From Escallonia rubra (Eukaryota > Streptophyta > Magnoliopsida > Escalloniales > Escalloniaceae): a DNA stretch of 64,000 nt. The DNA lies in contig JAVXUO010003212.1 of NCBI GenBank assembly GCA_033065855.1, forward strand, positions 1 through 64,000, in the 5' to 3' direction. Below, one piece after another: positions 25,162 to 36,693 of the stretch. Position 1 is the first letter of the stretch, and every line of letters begins with the position of its first letter. The translations under genes were made by a program, and so were the position numbers. The notes under the pieces are model-generated. The model was not told the origin of the DNA. It made no database searches and saw only the letters and a list, made by a program, of their open reading frames with translations.

Positions 25162-25173
25162 GTATTTATAAGG
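25162..25173 (-). promoter_or_regulatory. TATA box of gene A
   Basis: CCTTATAAATAC on the minus strand, about 75 bp upstream of the ATG at 25090. The surrounding ACTCGCTACGTACC is conserved in gene B. Confidence 0.6.
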
Positions 25174-25797
25174 CAAAAAATAATATGCACACTTCACTTT
25201 TCACACGAACCGGTCCACAATTTCTTCTACTCGGTCATAATCCATAATTGAAGATATGTACGTTAAAGTTAAAAATAGATAAAAATAAATTTGTTGCCTT
25301 CTTGGGTATCAAAAACACTATCTATCTAGAATTGAAAGATTGAGTGAATCGTATGATCTTAATTGAACAGCTCATCAATAAAGGAATTAGTCTAGATTTA
25401 ACTTGAATTTATATGGACTCCTGATCGAATTCCGTCCCTGTGGACTGGAAAAGGAATTAAAGTACTTCTCTACTAACCATTTATTTTATTTCCTTCTATT
25501 ATGTTTTTACTAATGAAGAAGCTAGCTGTTCAATCCTTTTTCATTATCCTTTCAGTAGTTTCTATACAGACTATTTAATCCATGGATGCTTAATTACTTG
25601 TTTCTGCTCGTGCATTCAAGATATCTATAGGTTATTAAGGGATATAGCACCCTTAGGACGAAGCCATTTTAACTTTTCAATATTGCCCATGACGGCAATG
25701 GTGTTTTATAAGTTAGTTATTTTTTTCTTATTTTCTCAGCACCTCTTCACAAAATAATGGCAAGTTATTAGTTGGTTAGTACTCTTTTTCAATGTAA

Positions 25798-26445
25798 AAG
25801 GTTTCTAAAAATCATGGGTGTTATGAGTTTTAAAAAAAGGTTAGGCCAAATTAGAAACCTTTTTTGGCTAAATTTAAATATGTTGTGGCCAAAGAACTTA
25901 AAAGATCACTAATGCATTTTCAGTGACAAAAAACATGAGTTTAAGTCTTTAACCAAGTGGGTGTGGATCTAGCCCCCCCAGTGTATAAAAAGATCTCAAT
26001 GGATTAAATGACAAAATATTTTTCCTTAAAAATATGCTTTTTGACTTATAAGGTTTACAAATATTAAGGTTGTTTTTTTTTTACTTTACAAAGGGTGAGG
26101 CTAAATTACAAATTTTTTATTAAATTTAAGCGTTTTGTCGCTGAATAGGTTAAAAGTACACTAATGCATCTTTTAGTAACAAAAGAGTATGAACTTAATC
26201 AAAATGACTGTGGATCTAGCCTCACCATATAAAAAATGGTCCCCGTCAGTAAAATGGCTAAATTGTTTTTTTTAAAATACATTTTTAAAATTTACAAGGT
26301 TTACAGACGTGAAAGGTGTTTTTGACTTTTATAAGGGTGAGGCAAAATTAGAGTGCCTTTTGCTAAATTTTAATATTTTGTTAATGTTGACAAAATAGTA
26401 TCAACTCAACCAAAACGGGACGGAATTAACCCCACCGTGTAACTT
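25798..26445. repeat. About 250-bp tandem repeat, 2.6 copies
   Basis: Units start near 25798, 26050 and 26296 at AAGGTTT; each then has a GGTGAGGC(T)AAATTA phrase (25839, 26094, 26336) and, in the two full units, TCACTAATGCAT or ACACTAATGCAT. The units are well diverged, so the array is old. Confidence 0.8.
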
Positions 26446-27147
26446 TGATCTTATTCTATGGCTATCCATCTTTAAACAAAACACATCACAACCTAACATT
26501 AAATCTTACCTATATCAAAGTCGGTAAAAAGAACATCTTAATTACCTTTACTTGTAGGAAACATGTCTTAAGTTCAGGTATTAGCATGTTCCTTTTTTAT
26601 ATCATTTTTAGGTGGACCAGCTAATGCACTATACTAACTTTTGCACATGGCTGCAAACCTAAACATATTGACTAGGCCTTCTTTTTTCAACTTTCACGAT
26701 GAATTTATGTGTTGTTTGTTCTTTGATAAAATAATTGGTTGTTATCATTTTCTTAACTCGCAAGATTACAATCTTATCATTCGGTGAATGACCTGTGGTA
26801 GAATATATTTTTGATGAACTTTTGTAGAGTTTGTATTTATATAATAAATGTAGCGAGTATGTATATAGGATGAAAAAGTTTAAGTGTGTGAACGATATTA
26901 GGATTACTTTGTTTATTATCATTTTCTCACGTTTAATCATGCCATCCATTTCGTAGTATACGTTTCAAGATGACGCCCATATACAGACACATATTGGCTT
27001 TTTAGATAAGTAGGTGTAATATTATCTTAATTTCGTACTAAAAATAAAAATCTTGTGGCAAGTATATGCTAAATTACATGCAAAACTATTCCTATCATTT
27101 AGTACTAAGATCAACAAGGTCATGTTAAGTAAAAACAAAATACGTAT
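26446..27147. other. AT-rich intergenic DNA, nothing recognised
   Basis: The one longer frame (26659-26949, minus, 96 residues) is Lys/Ile/Tyr-rich and looks like AT-rich noise. Confidence 0.5.
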
Positions 27148-27150
27148 TTA

Positions 27151-27819
27151 GGGGCCGTTTGACAGGGTTTTTTTTTGCTCTTTTTTTTTCAGTTTTGAAA
27201 ATTGGAAAAAATAGGAGTGTTTGGTACCACTTTTTTTTTTCAATTTAAAAAGTTGTTTTTTAAATTGTAGAGTAAAAAAAAAAGAGGAAAAAACTCTTTT
27301 CGTTTTCACTTTAAATTTTTTTTTGAGACCTCCACCACAACTCACCCACCGGGCCCATCGTCGCCCGGCAGCCACCTCCGGCCGCCGGTAGCCACCACCG
27401 GGCGGCGGTGGGCGGTGGCCACCACCGCTGGCCGGAGGCCACCTCTGGCCGCCGACAACCACCACCGGGTGGCAGGTGGCCTCCGGCCGCCGGCAACCAC
27501 CGCCGGGCGACAGCCACCACCGTCGGCAGTCACCTCCGACAGCCACCGCCGCCCGACAGCCACAGTCGCTCGCCGACAGCCACTGTCGGCGACAATCACC
27601 GCCGGCCACCACCACCGTCGACCACCACTACGCCCCACCATCGCCACCACAAACCACCACAAAAAAAGTCAAAATAAAAAGGGTTACCAAACACCAAAAA
27701 AAAAAAAAACTAAAAAAATACACAGGGTTATCAAACACCCACTTGTTTTTTTAAAAAAAAAAAATTTGAGCTGCTCTTTAAAACCTGAAGACCAAAAAAC
27801 AAATTTGTCAAAAAGAGCC
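27151..27819. mobile_element. Tourist-like MITE with GC-rich triplet core
   Basis: TTA target duplication at 27148-27150 and 27820-27822. Ends are GGGGCCGTTTGAC and, reversed, GGCTCTTTTTGAC, as in PIF/Harbinger-type MITEs; inner arms share GTGTTTGGTA / GTGTTTGATAACC. The core, about 27325-27665, is a degenerate CCACC/GCCGG repeat of high GC content, open in several frames only because of composition. Confidence 0.7.
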
Positions 27820-28255
27820 TTAGAGTACACTGTCAAAAGAGCTTAAAGTACACTATTAACTCTTTGTAGGAATAAAAGATAATAACACTAAGATCAAGCA
27901 TAGTTATAGACAAATTGTATATGAAATTTAAAACTTAAGATAGAAAAAAAAATTAAACAGACAGGCTCTATACTTCAATTTTCAAACATGATATACATAA
28001 AAACCGTAATAGGATTAGATCATTACCAAAAGAAAAGAAATTTGGGGGGTGGGGGAAGGAGGGCTATTTGACGTACCCCAACGATCTATCGCTACAAGAG
28101 ACGGCATCACTCTACAGAAAAAAAGATGATGGATAACTAGTGATACCAAAAGTTCTAAATGATAATATTTTCAACTTTAGTAGAGATGCTTATAGGAAAA
28201 TTGACGAAAACTTTAGAAAGATCGAAAATTTGGGAAGATCTTTGAAACTTGTAAT

Positions 28256-29337
28256 TAGGGCTGTATACGAACCGAGTTCGAGCCGAACTTGGCCGTGTTT
28301 GTGTTCGTATAGCTCAGGTCACGTTCGAACTCGGCTCGAGTTCCGAGTTCTTATAAGTGACTGAAATGTTCGTTTGAACTCGGTTCGTGAAACCACCCAA
28401 AAGTTCGGGCTCGGCTCAGTTCGTTCATTTAACCTATACAAACCGAACTCGAGCATCGTAAACTTGTTCTTTTTCTAGTTCAACAAAACCAAAAAAAACC
28501 CAGATCTGAAACTTCAAATATTCAAACCAGTCAAAGTTGGAAAAAAAACAAAAGAATTAACATGAAAAATGACAGAAAGGTTGGTCTCGCAGATTGTTGT
28601 TGACCAAATCGCGAGAAATGCAGCGATTCAATAGTTTTTGAAGAGCCTCTGGATCTTTACGAAGAACCGAACCACGTTGGGAAGTGCCTGCCACGTTGTG
28701 ATGGTTTGTGCGTGAGTAGACTCTGGGCACGTTCGTTGTCGAGGGAGGCGATGCCTTGCTGGTTGCGCCGCTGAGCTAGGGAGGCGCCGTGACTGTTGTG
28801 TGTTGGTGTGTGTGCGTGACAAAGAAAGAGAGAGGGAGTGTTTGACGCGAGAGAGAGAAGAGACATTCTGAAAATGAAAAGGAGAAGACGGCTGCGGCCA
28901 AAACTAAGGTGCGGTCAGAACTAAATGAGGTAGGTTTGGGAGAATAAGTGCATTAGGGTTTGGGGTTTTTTTTTTGGACTTGGGCTTGGGCTCAGTATAG
29001 TTTGGGCTTGGCTTATATTTTGGTTTATAAGTGGGCTTAGATCTTTTAGCTAATTTTATTAATTTTAGGTTATCAAGTTTTCTAAGTTTATTTTACATAG
29101 ATATATTTATAATTATGTATGTCTTACTTATAATAGTATTAATTTATTATACGAACACTATATGTTCACGAACACAATTCTGAACATTTTTAAATGTTCA
29201 TGTTCTGTTCGTTTAATAAACGAGTTCTAAAAAATTATTCATGTTTTGTTCGTATAATATACAAACGAACATGAACGAGCTTTTTAGGGAACGAACTACG
29301 AGCTGTTCGTGAACAACTCTGTTCATTTACAGCCCTA
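28256..29337. mobile_element. Non-autonomous hAT element, 1.08 kb
   Basis: Terminal inverted repeats begin TAGGGCTGTA at both ends and continue imperfectly with GAACCGAG/GAACAGAG-type motifs. An 8-bp target duplication, CTTGTAAT (28248-28255) and CTTGTAAC (29338-29345), has one mismatch. No transposase is seen; the interior has repeated GTTCG/CGAAC motifs. Confidence 0.85.
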
Positions 29338-29345
29338 CTTGTAAC

Positions 29346-31667
29346 TACTAGATTTGTTGCTCAAGGCAGTGAGTTCTTATATGTGTCATGTTAGATCTCT
29401 TGAGTTCATACAATTCTTGGTTTCAACCATGCAACATTCAAAATCCTAACTGCTTCTATTTTATAAAATTTGTTATATATTTATTAATTGCAACTCCTTC
29501 CTGTCAGACATTTTATTTTCTACGATACTTTTTAGGCTACAAATTTTGAACTTTTTAATATCACTTAATTATAATTCAAGTTTCTTCTCGGTTTCAATTC
29601 TTATACTTATATACGTGTCACATAAATGTATTACAAAAAATTGGACAACTCCAATACATACGCTTCACATTATATTTTATGTGCGTCAAATTGTCTTTAA
29701 AACACTTTCCTTACTTTTGTTACTGCAATGTCATTCTTGTAATATTTGGTGAGAATTAAATATTTATAGAAGATGTTTGAAATTACAATGTCATTGTACC
29801 ATCAGTAACAAGGTATTACATGGAACAGTCAAGATTAGTAACACATATAGGTGGTAATGGACATTAGCAATTCGCATTTGAAAGTAAGACACATGTTTTC
29901 TTCAATGATATTTTCATTCTTCGAGTCTTTGATTAGAATTGTCAATTAACTTACTTATTATTATTTAATTAAAATAATTAGCCTAATTATTTATGATTAT
30001 GTTTTTTTATTAGTGTCTATAACCTTTTTATTTCGAATCACTATTTTTGCGAACAAAGCTCGTAATTCTTACTAGTATAAGAAAATAGGTTTGAGCACGG
30101 GCCATGTGTGAACTAGTCACACTCTTGAGACAATTCCCGCCCCTTTGAATAAAAACTTACTTGTTAGCCCTATGGTTAGATAACATAATCTTACATCTAG
30201 TTTTGATGATAACAACACATTGATTATATTCTAATATGTTCTTTGAATGGACCCTTAGTGACTATACACATACACACTCATGAAGACACATTTGAGAAGT
30301 TAAATATGTGCTTGGATTAAAGTTAAAGGAGTTTAAAGGTATAGTGAGCATGTTATTGAAGTTTTATCAAGTCCAATGTCAAAGAGTAACAAAGAATGTA
30401 TACGCTAAGTTACCTTCAATTATGATAGATCTTTGCTATTATATAACTAGTCTTGGTTTGATGCTTGGATTGAAAAATATGGCTTAAAATGACCTTAGGA
30501 CACATTGTGCATTGCATGTGAGTTCATGACTTTCACACAAGTGTGTTTCTTGAAAATGAATGAACTTTGGATCTTACTCATACTTTTATAAAAAATGTTT
30601 TTGGAGCTAATATTTTCATACTTTGATAAACATTTTCATTAGATTTTCAACATAAAAAAGGGCACTTCAATCCGCTTTCTCTAGAGAACGTTACGTCAAA
30701 AATAATAAAGGGGTTTCGTGAGACAGCAGATTGGTTGTAGGGTAATACAGTCACCCGCATTGTTGGACTTTCAGTTCCAACGGCTATTTTGGAGAAAAAT
30801 ACCTCATTAGCTATTTTGGAGGAATACAGTTAACTGCATTGCAAAAACTGTCAACTGCATTAGCCGTTTTGTCACATTTAATGCCTAGAACGGTTATATT
30901 TCACATCCTCCCAATATAAATGGTTTGGGGCTTTGTCATACACCATGAAAACCACATTCTAACCCTCGAAATATTAGAGAAATATCAAGGATCATGATTG
31001 AACTTTTCTCTCTTCATCTTCATGATTTTACATCATCAAACGAAGCATCTTTGTAAGTTATTTTTTGATTAAGAGTGAGCATTGTTCAAGTCATCAATTC
31101 TCTATTGTACTAGAGTTTCATTTGTGACTTATTTCCTTTCAAGAGGATTTCTGTGTACACAATTGATCGTTGTAAAAGAATTATAATCTCAAGGCTTGGA
31201 TTTATCAAGTCTCGAGTGAGTTTCGTGGATTCAAGACTTGTGCTTGGTATGGAGATATCACCAACGATGGTAAGGGTTTTGATCTTGACGCGGAAGAAGA
31301 TTGTTGCTAGTGAATTCTAGTGCCTTTACAAGGGACTTCCTTGAAGGTGTAGATGTAGGCTTGAAAGTAGTTCAAGTCAAACCATTTAAATATCGTTGTC
31401 AAGTATTTCTTATTCAATATCTTTACTACCCATTAATTTTCCCCCTTCCCCTTTTAGGGTTGTTTTTATTGGTACGAAGTAATGTTTTGACGTTGACGTG
31501 CTGCCTCAATATTCCCATAATTTAGGTTTAGACAATCATGAAAAAGTATATGATATAAAGCTTAACTCTACATTAAGGGGAAAAAAACCTTAGAATGGTA
31601 AAAAAAATGCTACTTTTATATGTGAATAAGATCGAAGGCTATAGTTAAACGCAAATATGGCCATTGA
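29346..31667. other. Intergenic with a possible copia-type LTR fragment
   Basis: No gene. From TGTTAGCCCTATGG (30162) to about 31460 the layout (TTTGATGATAACAACA near the start, CAATATAAATGG TATA-like motif at about 30912, long leader-like stretch) resembles LTRs of large copia elements. No matching second LTR, no clear target duplication and no 3' end could be fixed. Confidence 0.3.
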
Positions 31668-31847
31668 AAATCAGTTAAAAAGTGTTAATTATTAAATTTA
31701 CTTCTGGTAAATAAATTGGTAATAAAAATTTGACCATCAAAATTGAAGGCTAAAACTACTGGTGGATAATGGTAATTAAACCGTGAAACCCACCATAAAA
31801 TAGGTAGCCTAACCGCTAACTTTTTAAGTATAAAGGAGGTGTAACAG

Positions 31848-34540
31848 TGTAACGACCCGAAAATCCGAAACTTTAACACCCCAAACTCCTGGAGCGTTAA
31901 AATAATCACTACTTAATGACATAAAAATCTCGGTTCAAATAACCAACATACAATACTTATCTCAATACTTCTAACCAATACAATCCCTCAATTTCATTAA
32001 CATGTATGATGATAAATAAAAGGGACTTAAGCTCTCTACCGAGCGAGTTAAATAGTGTTTACCCACACAGGGATTCTCATGAGCAATGCTATAACTTAAA
32101 TCAACTTCTCTCGCTCTGCTCTAATCTATGCTTAGGTACCTATTACTAATTACTACATTAAGAAAGTAAGTCAAAGTAGAGTGAGCTTTTGAGAGCTCAG
32201 CAAGGTCGCTCAAAGTTCAATAAAGGGATACAAACAATTTACAATTTATTTCAATGATAAATTTTTGAGGAATTTCCAAATGAATACAGATAGTTCGATG
32301 ACAATATGGGGAAGAATTTCAACTCAACCTCTTCAATCAGATATCAAATAATCATTTTAAATCAGATTCAATAGATTCAGATGATATTGACATGATCACA
32401 GGGTAACTAACCGATGAGCAAAGTCATACAGGCGATGTCGGGTAGCACTTAGTAAGGCCACACAGGCAATGCTCACTATCACAAACTATATATGCATATG
32501 TACACTGGTTATTCCATCAAGGTACTAGCCCACAACAATACATACTAATTCCTCTAATGCACACCAACACCCGCCAAAACACACAAATGCAGAATCTCAT
32601 GTCAATATTCAGAAGAGTAATATGCGCTAATTCAACATATAATTCAATGCTCGAATAAACAAAGCGAATGAGCATTAATATGAGTTTCACTGAACCTTTA
32701 AGGCTCAACCCAAGGTTTCAAAGGCAATAATTCTCAATTCAAAACATAACAGAGTCCAAAGAAATTTGATAACTAATGAGAAAAATAAGTTAATTTGATG
32801 AATTGAGTTTCGGATAGGAATCCATTACCTCGATCCAAGTTATACGCGCTGCCAAGCAACCTCGTTCAAATCCTTTGATTTAACCTCATAAAGTATGAAC
32901 CTGATGCTAATTTCTTTAACGTTGCTTACTTTAACACTCTCAACACAACCTAGATCGAAACGGGTCCACTTACAGTCAACTTAACCGATAATCTTATACT
33001 CTCTTTAAGGCATTATGATACCCCAAAATTCATAATAATTCCTTATAAAATACTTTTATAGCTTACAACATTATAAAAAGTTAAATTATGAATTTTTTGA
33101 ATATTTTCGAATTAAAATCTTCTTCAAATACAAGATAAGCCCAAAATATCCATTAATATTTCTAGCTCAAATCAAAGTCCCACAATTTTATTAATAGAGT
33201 CACAATATATAAGGAAAATATTGAAACTGAAATTGGGATTTAAAAAGTACCAAAACCATTTTAAAATCATTTGTTTCGCTAACTCAAGTGCGATATGGAT
33301 AATAGTACCAAATTAACTCAAAAATTTATGAAACTAAAACCTCTTTAAAATCATCACAACAACCCAGCATTTCCCTCACAAAGAACTCCAAACCCCCCCC
33401 CCCCACCCCCCCACCGCTCGCCGCCACCCCACCCCCACCCCCCACCCCCCACCCCCCCCCCCCCCCCCCCCTCTCCCTTCCTCCCTTTACACTCACTCTA
33501 ATACAATCAAAACACTCCCACTTCTCACACAAAAACACCCACACTCAAACCATTTCATACACCCACTGACCCGCAGTGGGTCTTCTTCTTAATTCAACAC
33601 ACTCTCACACACCAACATTGCACGCACACACAACCTGCGCACACATTAAACACATCCCCCCTCTCTTGCACACAATTTAAGACCCACATACGACCACCTG
33701 CACACAGCCGTGCACAACCGCACATGGCTGCTCCATTTCAGCCCTTTCTTCACGTAAATACGGCAGCCACTATGGCTGCCCTTACCATGTCCCCCACAGT
33801 TGCTGCTATTCCCTGCCACAAGGCTACACCTCGCACGATCACGTAAACAAACACGGAGGCCACATGGCTGCCCTCTTCCCAAACACTCGCTCACGGTCAC
33901 AATTTACACACATATATTCTCTATGTAATAGATTTATTCGAGAAAGAGAAGGGTGAGAGCCCTTATCGGAGATGGGTTCTCTTCGCCGGATTCCGTCAAC
34001 GAGCAGCTTCTCTTCTTCTCTTTCTCTCCCTTTTTCTCTCTTTTCGCGATGTGTGTGTGTGACCGAATGAGAAAAGGTTTTGTGAGTGTGTGACCGAATG
34101 AGAAAAGGTTTTCCTTCCAAATTGGTTAGCCCAAATTTCTCCCTAATTACCCTCCTTTGTTCCCTCTTTTTCAAAGTTATAAAGTTGACATTATTTTTAA
34201 AATAAAATCAGATTTTGTTGTGATCTTTTATTTATCCATTAGTCCCATTTTAAATTTTAATTTTTTTAACGTAATCCCTCAACTTATTAATTTCTTATTG
34301 TACCCCGCTTCAAAAAATTATTGCTAAAAGTTGCCGATAAAATTCGGTCACGCTAATTATCCCTAAAGACTCCAATTGATATCACTTATAACAACTGTCG
34401 TTAATTTACAACTTTTGGTTCTAAAAAATTATCGCTAAAGATCATAAACTATAATGCTCACTAAATCGTTACTAAAGATCCGATGAATAGTCAGCTAAGA
34501 TTTTTATCATAAAATCAGCCTCAGGTTTTGGAGTACTACA
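31848..34540. mobile_element. LTR-like insertion of 2.7 kb, candidate solo LTR
   Basis: It begins TGTAACGACCCG and ends GTACTACA (TG...CA). It is flanked by AACAG (31843-31847) and AATAG (34541-34545); the empty site in copy A reads AATAG at 23759-23763, supporting a 5-bp target duplication. No coding domain is visible. It includes a C-rich tract (33391-33472) and CA/TC-rich blocks. A large solo LTR is the best fit; a non-autonomous element is possible. Confidence 0.6.
33391..33472. repeat. Poly-C tract
   Basis: Long runs of C broken by single A or CG bases; the minus strand is G-run DNA able to form quadruplexes. The glycine-rich frame over it is compositional. Confidence 0.9.
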
Positions 34541-35596
34541 AATAGTTCATATCAGGCTCGGGAAGTATAATGTGTATCTCTCGCACTTGTCAATTCCCCT
34601 TTAAGCGTGCAAGTATATAATACTCAAGTACAAGCAATTATTGTGACACCAAAGAGGTCTCGCATATACGCTCCTCAAGATTTCCTTAAAGGTTTTAATG
34701 TAGTATGGGACATGTGTTTCCATAAAAATATAAGTATGTGATAAAGCGAAGTCTTTTCAATGTGTGATTAAAGGATATTATGGGGTTTTGCAAAACCCTC
34801 AAAACGACTATTCCAACTAAAAAGGAGAATGTCCTGTTAAAATCCTCAAACAATAACAACACAAAATTGTTGCTATTTTCGAAAAATTAAACGGTTCGAA
34901 TTGTTTCTCTTAAGCAAAAACTTGAAATTGCTAGAAGTGTTAGAGGGTTCATTCTCAAGATCTGTGTTCACTATATTTTGCAATGTTGCAATCGTTTTCA
35001 CGAAACAGATGGATATGTTAATTTTTTCTAGAGATAATCATGTTCTTCACACAATATATGTAAAACTATTTTTGGCACCCTCTCCAAAGAAAATTTGTCT
35101 GGTGTAATGTTCTAAGTTTCCCTTTCAAAAGAATTTTACTTCTAACACTTGCCAAAAGGTCCATTTTACATGGAAAGACATAACTCAATTCTTCATGCAA
35201 AATGTAATTCATTGGTGTACTTTCTAAGAAGTATGCCTCATCGACAGTTTTGATAAGATCTAAATGTAGCCTTTCAATTTCTTTTAATTTCAATTCTATA
35301 CAAGTAAAAGAGATTTAATTGATAAGATCTAAAGTAAAACAACTACATAAAAGGGTAATTGTTGAAAGTATATATGAGGTCACATCACCACATCTCAGAG
35401 TCAGATGATGTTCATATCTTTTTTCTTTTTCTTTTTTTTTGGCACAGCTAAAGAGTTAAAGATCGGAATTAAAGCAACACAGTCATCATGGAATTGAGAA
35501 TAATTAAGCAAATAAAAAGATGTGGTTGTTTATTCCAACAAAACACGATTACAATCGGAAACGTTTTTGCAATAGAGGTATCATAAGTTTTTGCAA

Positions 35597-36010
35597 TCAA
35601 GAAAATATCTTTAGGTCTGGTCTATCGACGACTGGAGGCAATGAGCCACAAACCACACTACATGCACAGAGGCGATGATTGCGAGGCTGGGGAGTGCATA
35701 CACAATCTTTTGGTGCGGAGCGTGCAGGCAGTGAGGCACCACATGTGATAATATCGCTACAAGAACCATCTTGCACTTCCTTGTGAGGGCAATAGTTTGG
35801 TGCTTGACCTGTTTCGTGAAGAGAAGAAAAAGAAAAAGAAAAAGAAAATATAGTTATATCAACCTTGGCGAATGCTTCTCAAATGTTTCAAGATCTAAGT
35901 ATTATACTAGTAAACTAGAAAGTAAGAGTAGTAATACCTTCTACGGGGTTAAGCAAGAACAAAATAGACATCGCGCACATGGTGATTACGAAGAAGACTT
36001 GTTTCTCCAT
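35597..36010 (-). CDS. Secreted eight-cysteine peptide, gene B (defensin-like)
   Basis: Exon 1, 36010-35938, encodes MEKQVFFVITMCAMSILFLL and NPVEG, with donor GAAG|GTATTAC in phase 1. Exon 2, 35808-35597, follows a CGAAACAG acceptor. The product is 94 residues. Cysteine spacing is the same as gene A (C-x9-C-x5-C-x12-C-x-C-x9-C-x-C-x3-C), with most substitutions in the loops (ASAMAKD becomes RSAPKD). The C-terminus runs on as PPVVDRPDLKIFS, longer than in A. Reading frame, splice sites and TATA box are all intact despite the 2.7-kb insertion upstream of the duplicated block, so both copies are probably expressed genes. Confidence 0.85.
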
Positions 36011-36074
36011 ATCTCTCTTCTCACCAAAAGTGTTTTTTGTGTTTCTCTTGGTTGTCCCATATGGTACGTAGCGA

Positions 36075-36086
36075 GTATTTATATGG
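36075..36086 (-). promoter_or_regulatory. TATA box of gene B
   Basis: CCATATAAATAC on the minus strand, about 70 bp upstream of the ATG at 36010; the flanking ACTCGCTACGTACC is as in gene A. Confidence 0.6.
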
Positions 36087-36693
36087 CAAAAATAATGCGC
36101 TCACTTTACTTTTCACACGAAACTCTCGACAACTTCTTCTAGTCAATCATAATCCATAATTCAAAGTGCCTTTAAGTTAATAATAGAAACAATAAATTTG
36201 TTGCCTTCTTAGGTATCAAAAACACTATCTATGGAGAATTGAAAGATTTAGTGAATAGTGTCATCTTAATTAAACAGCTCATCAATAATGGAAATAATTT
36301 AGAACTACTTTGAATTATAATTTCATTCAATTCGCGTTTGTGGACTCCTGAATTCAATCCATGTGGACAGAAAAAGGAATTAAAGTACTTATCTTCTAAC
36401 CATTTACTTTACTTCCTTAATTATCTATTTAATAATGAAGAAACAAGTGACTATTCAAAACTTTTTCATTATTCTTTCTAATTTTCTTTTTCTAGACTAT
36501 TTAATCCTGATTGGATGCTTAGTTGTGTCTGTTTGTGCATTCAAGATATCTGTTAAGGGCGAGCACCCTTAGGGTGAAGCCTTTTTGAGTTTTCAATATT
36601 GCCCATGACAGCAATGATGTTCTACATGTTAGTAATTCTTTTATTATTGTCTCAGCACCTCTTCACAAATAATGGCAAGTTATTAGTTGGTTT

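Larger units (their letters stand above)
23575..25785. repeat. Segmental duplication, copy A
   Basis: Matches 31668-36693 in the same orientation once the 31848-34540 insertion is removed. Landmarks: TAATGGTAATTAAACC, AATAGTTCATATCA, CACTTGTCA, AAACGGTTCGAA, the cysteine-rich gene, and ATAATGGCAAGTTATTAGTTGGTT at the end. Divergence is visible throughout. Confidence 0.85.
31668..36693. repeat. Segmental duplication, copy B, split by an insertion
   Basis: 31668-31847 matches 23575-23758 and 34541-36693 matches 23759-25785. The 2.7 kb between is absent from copy A. It carries gene B. Confidence 0.85.

Noticed and set aside
27148-27846. Overlapping Gly/Arg/Pro-rich frames up to 155 residues
   Set aside because: GC-rich degenerate repeat in the core of a MITE; no domain.
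33326-33544. Glycine-rich protein frame
   Set aside because: Translation of a poly-C tract.
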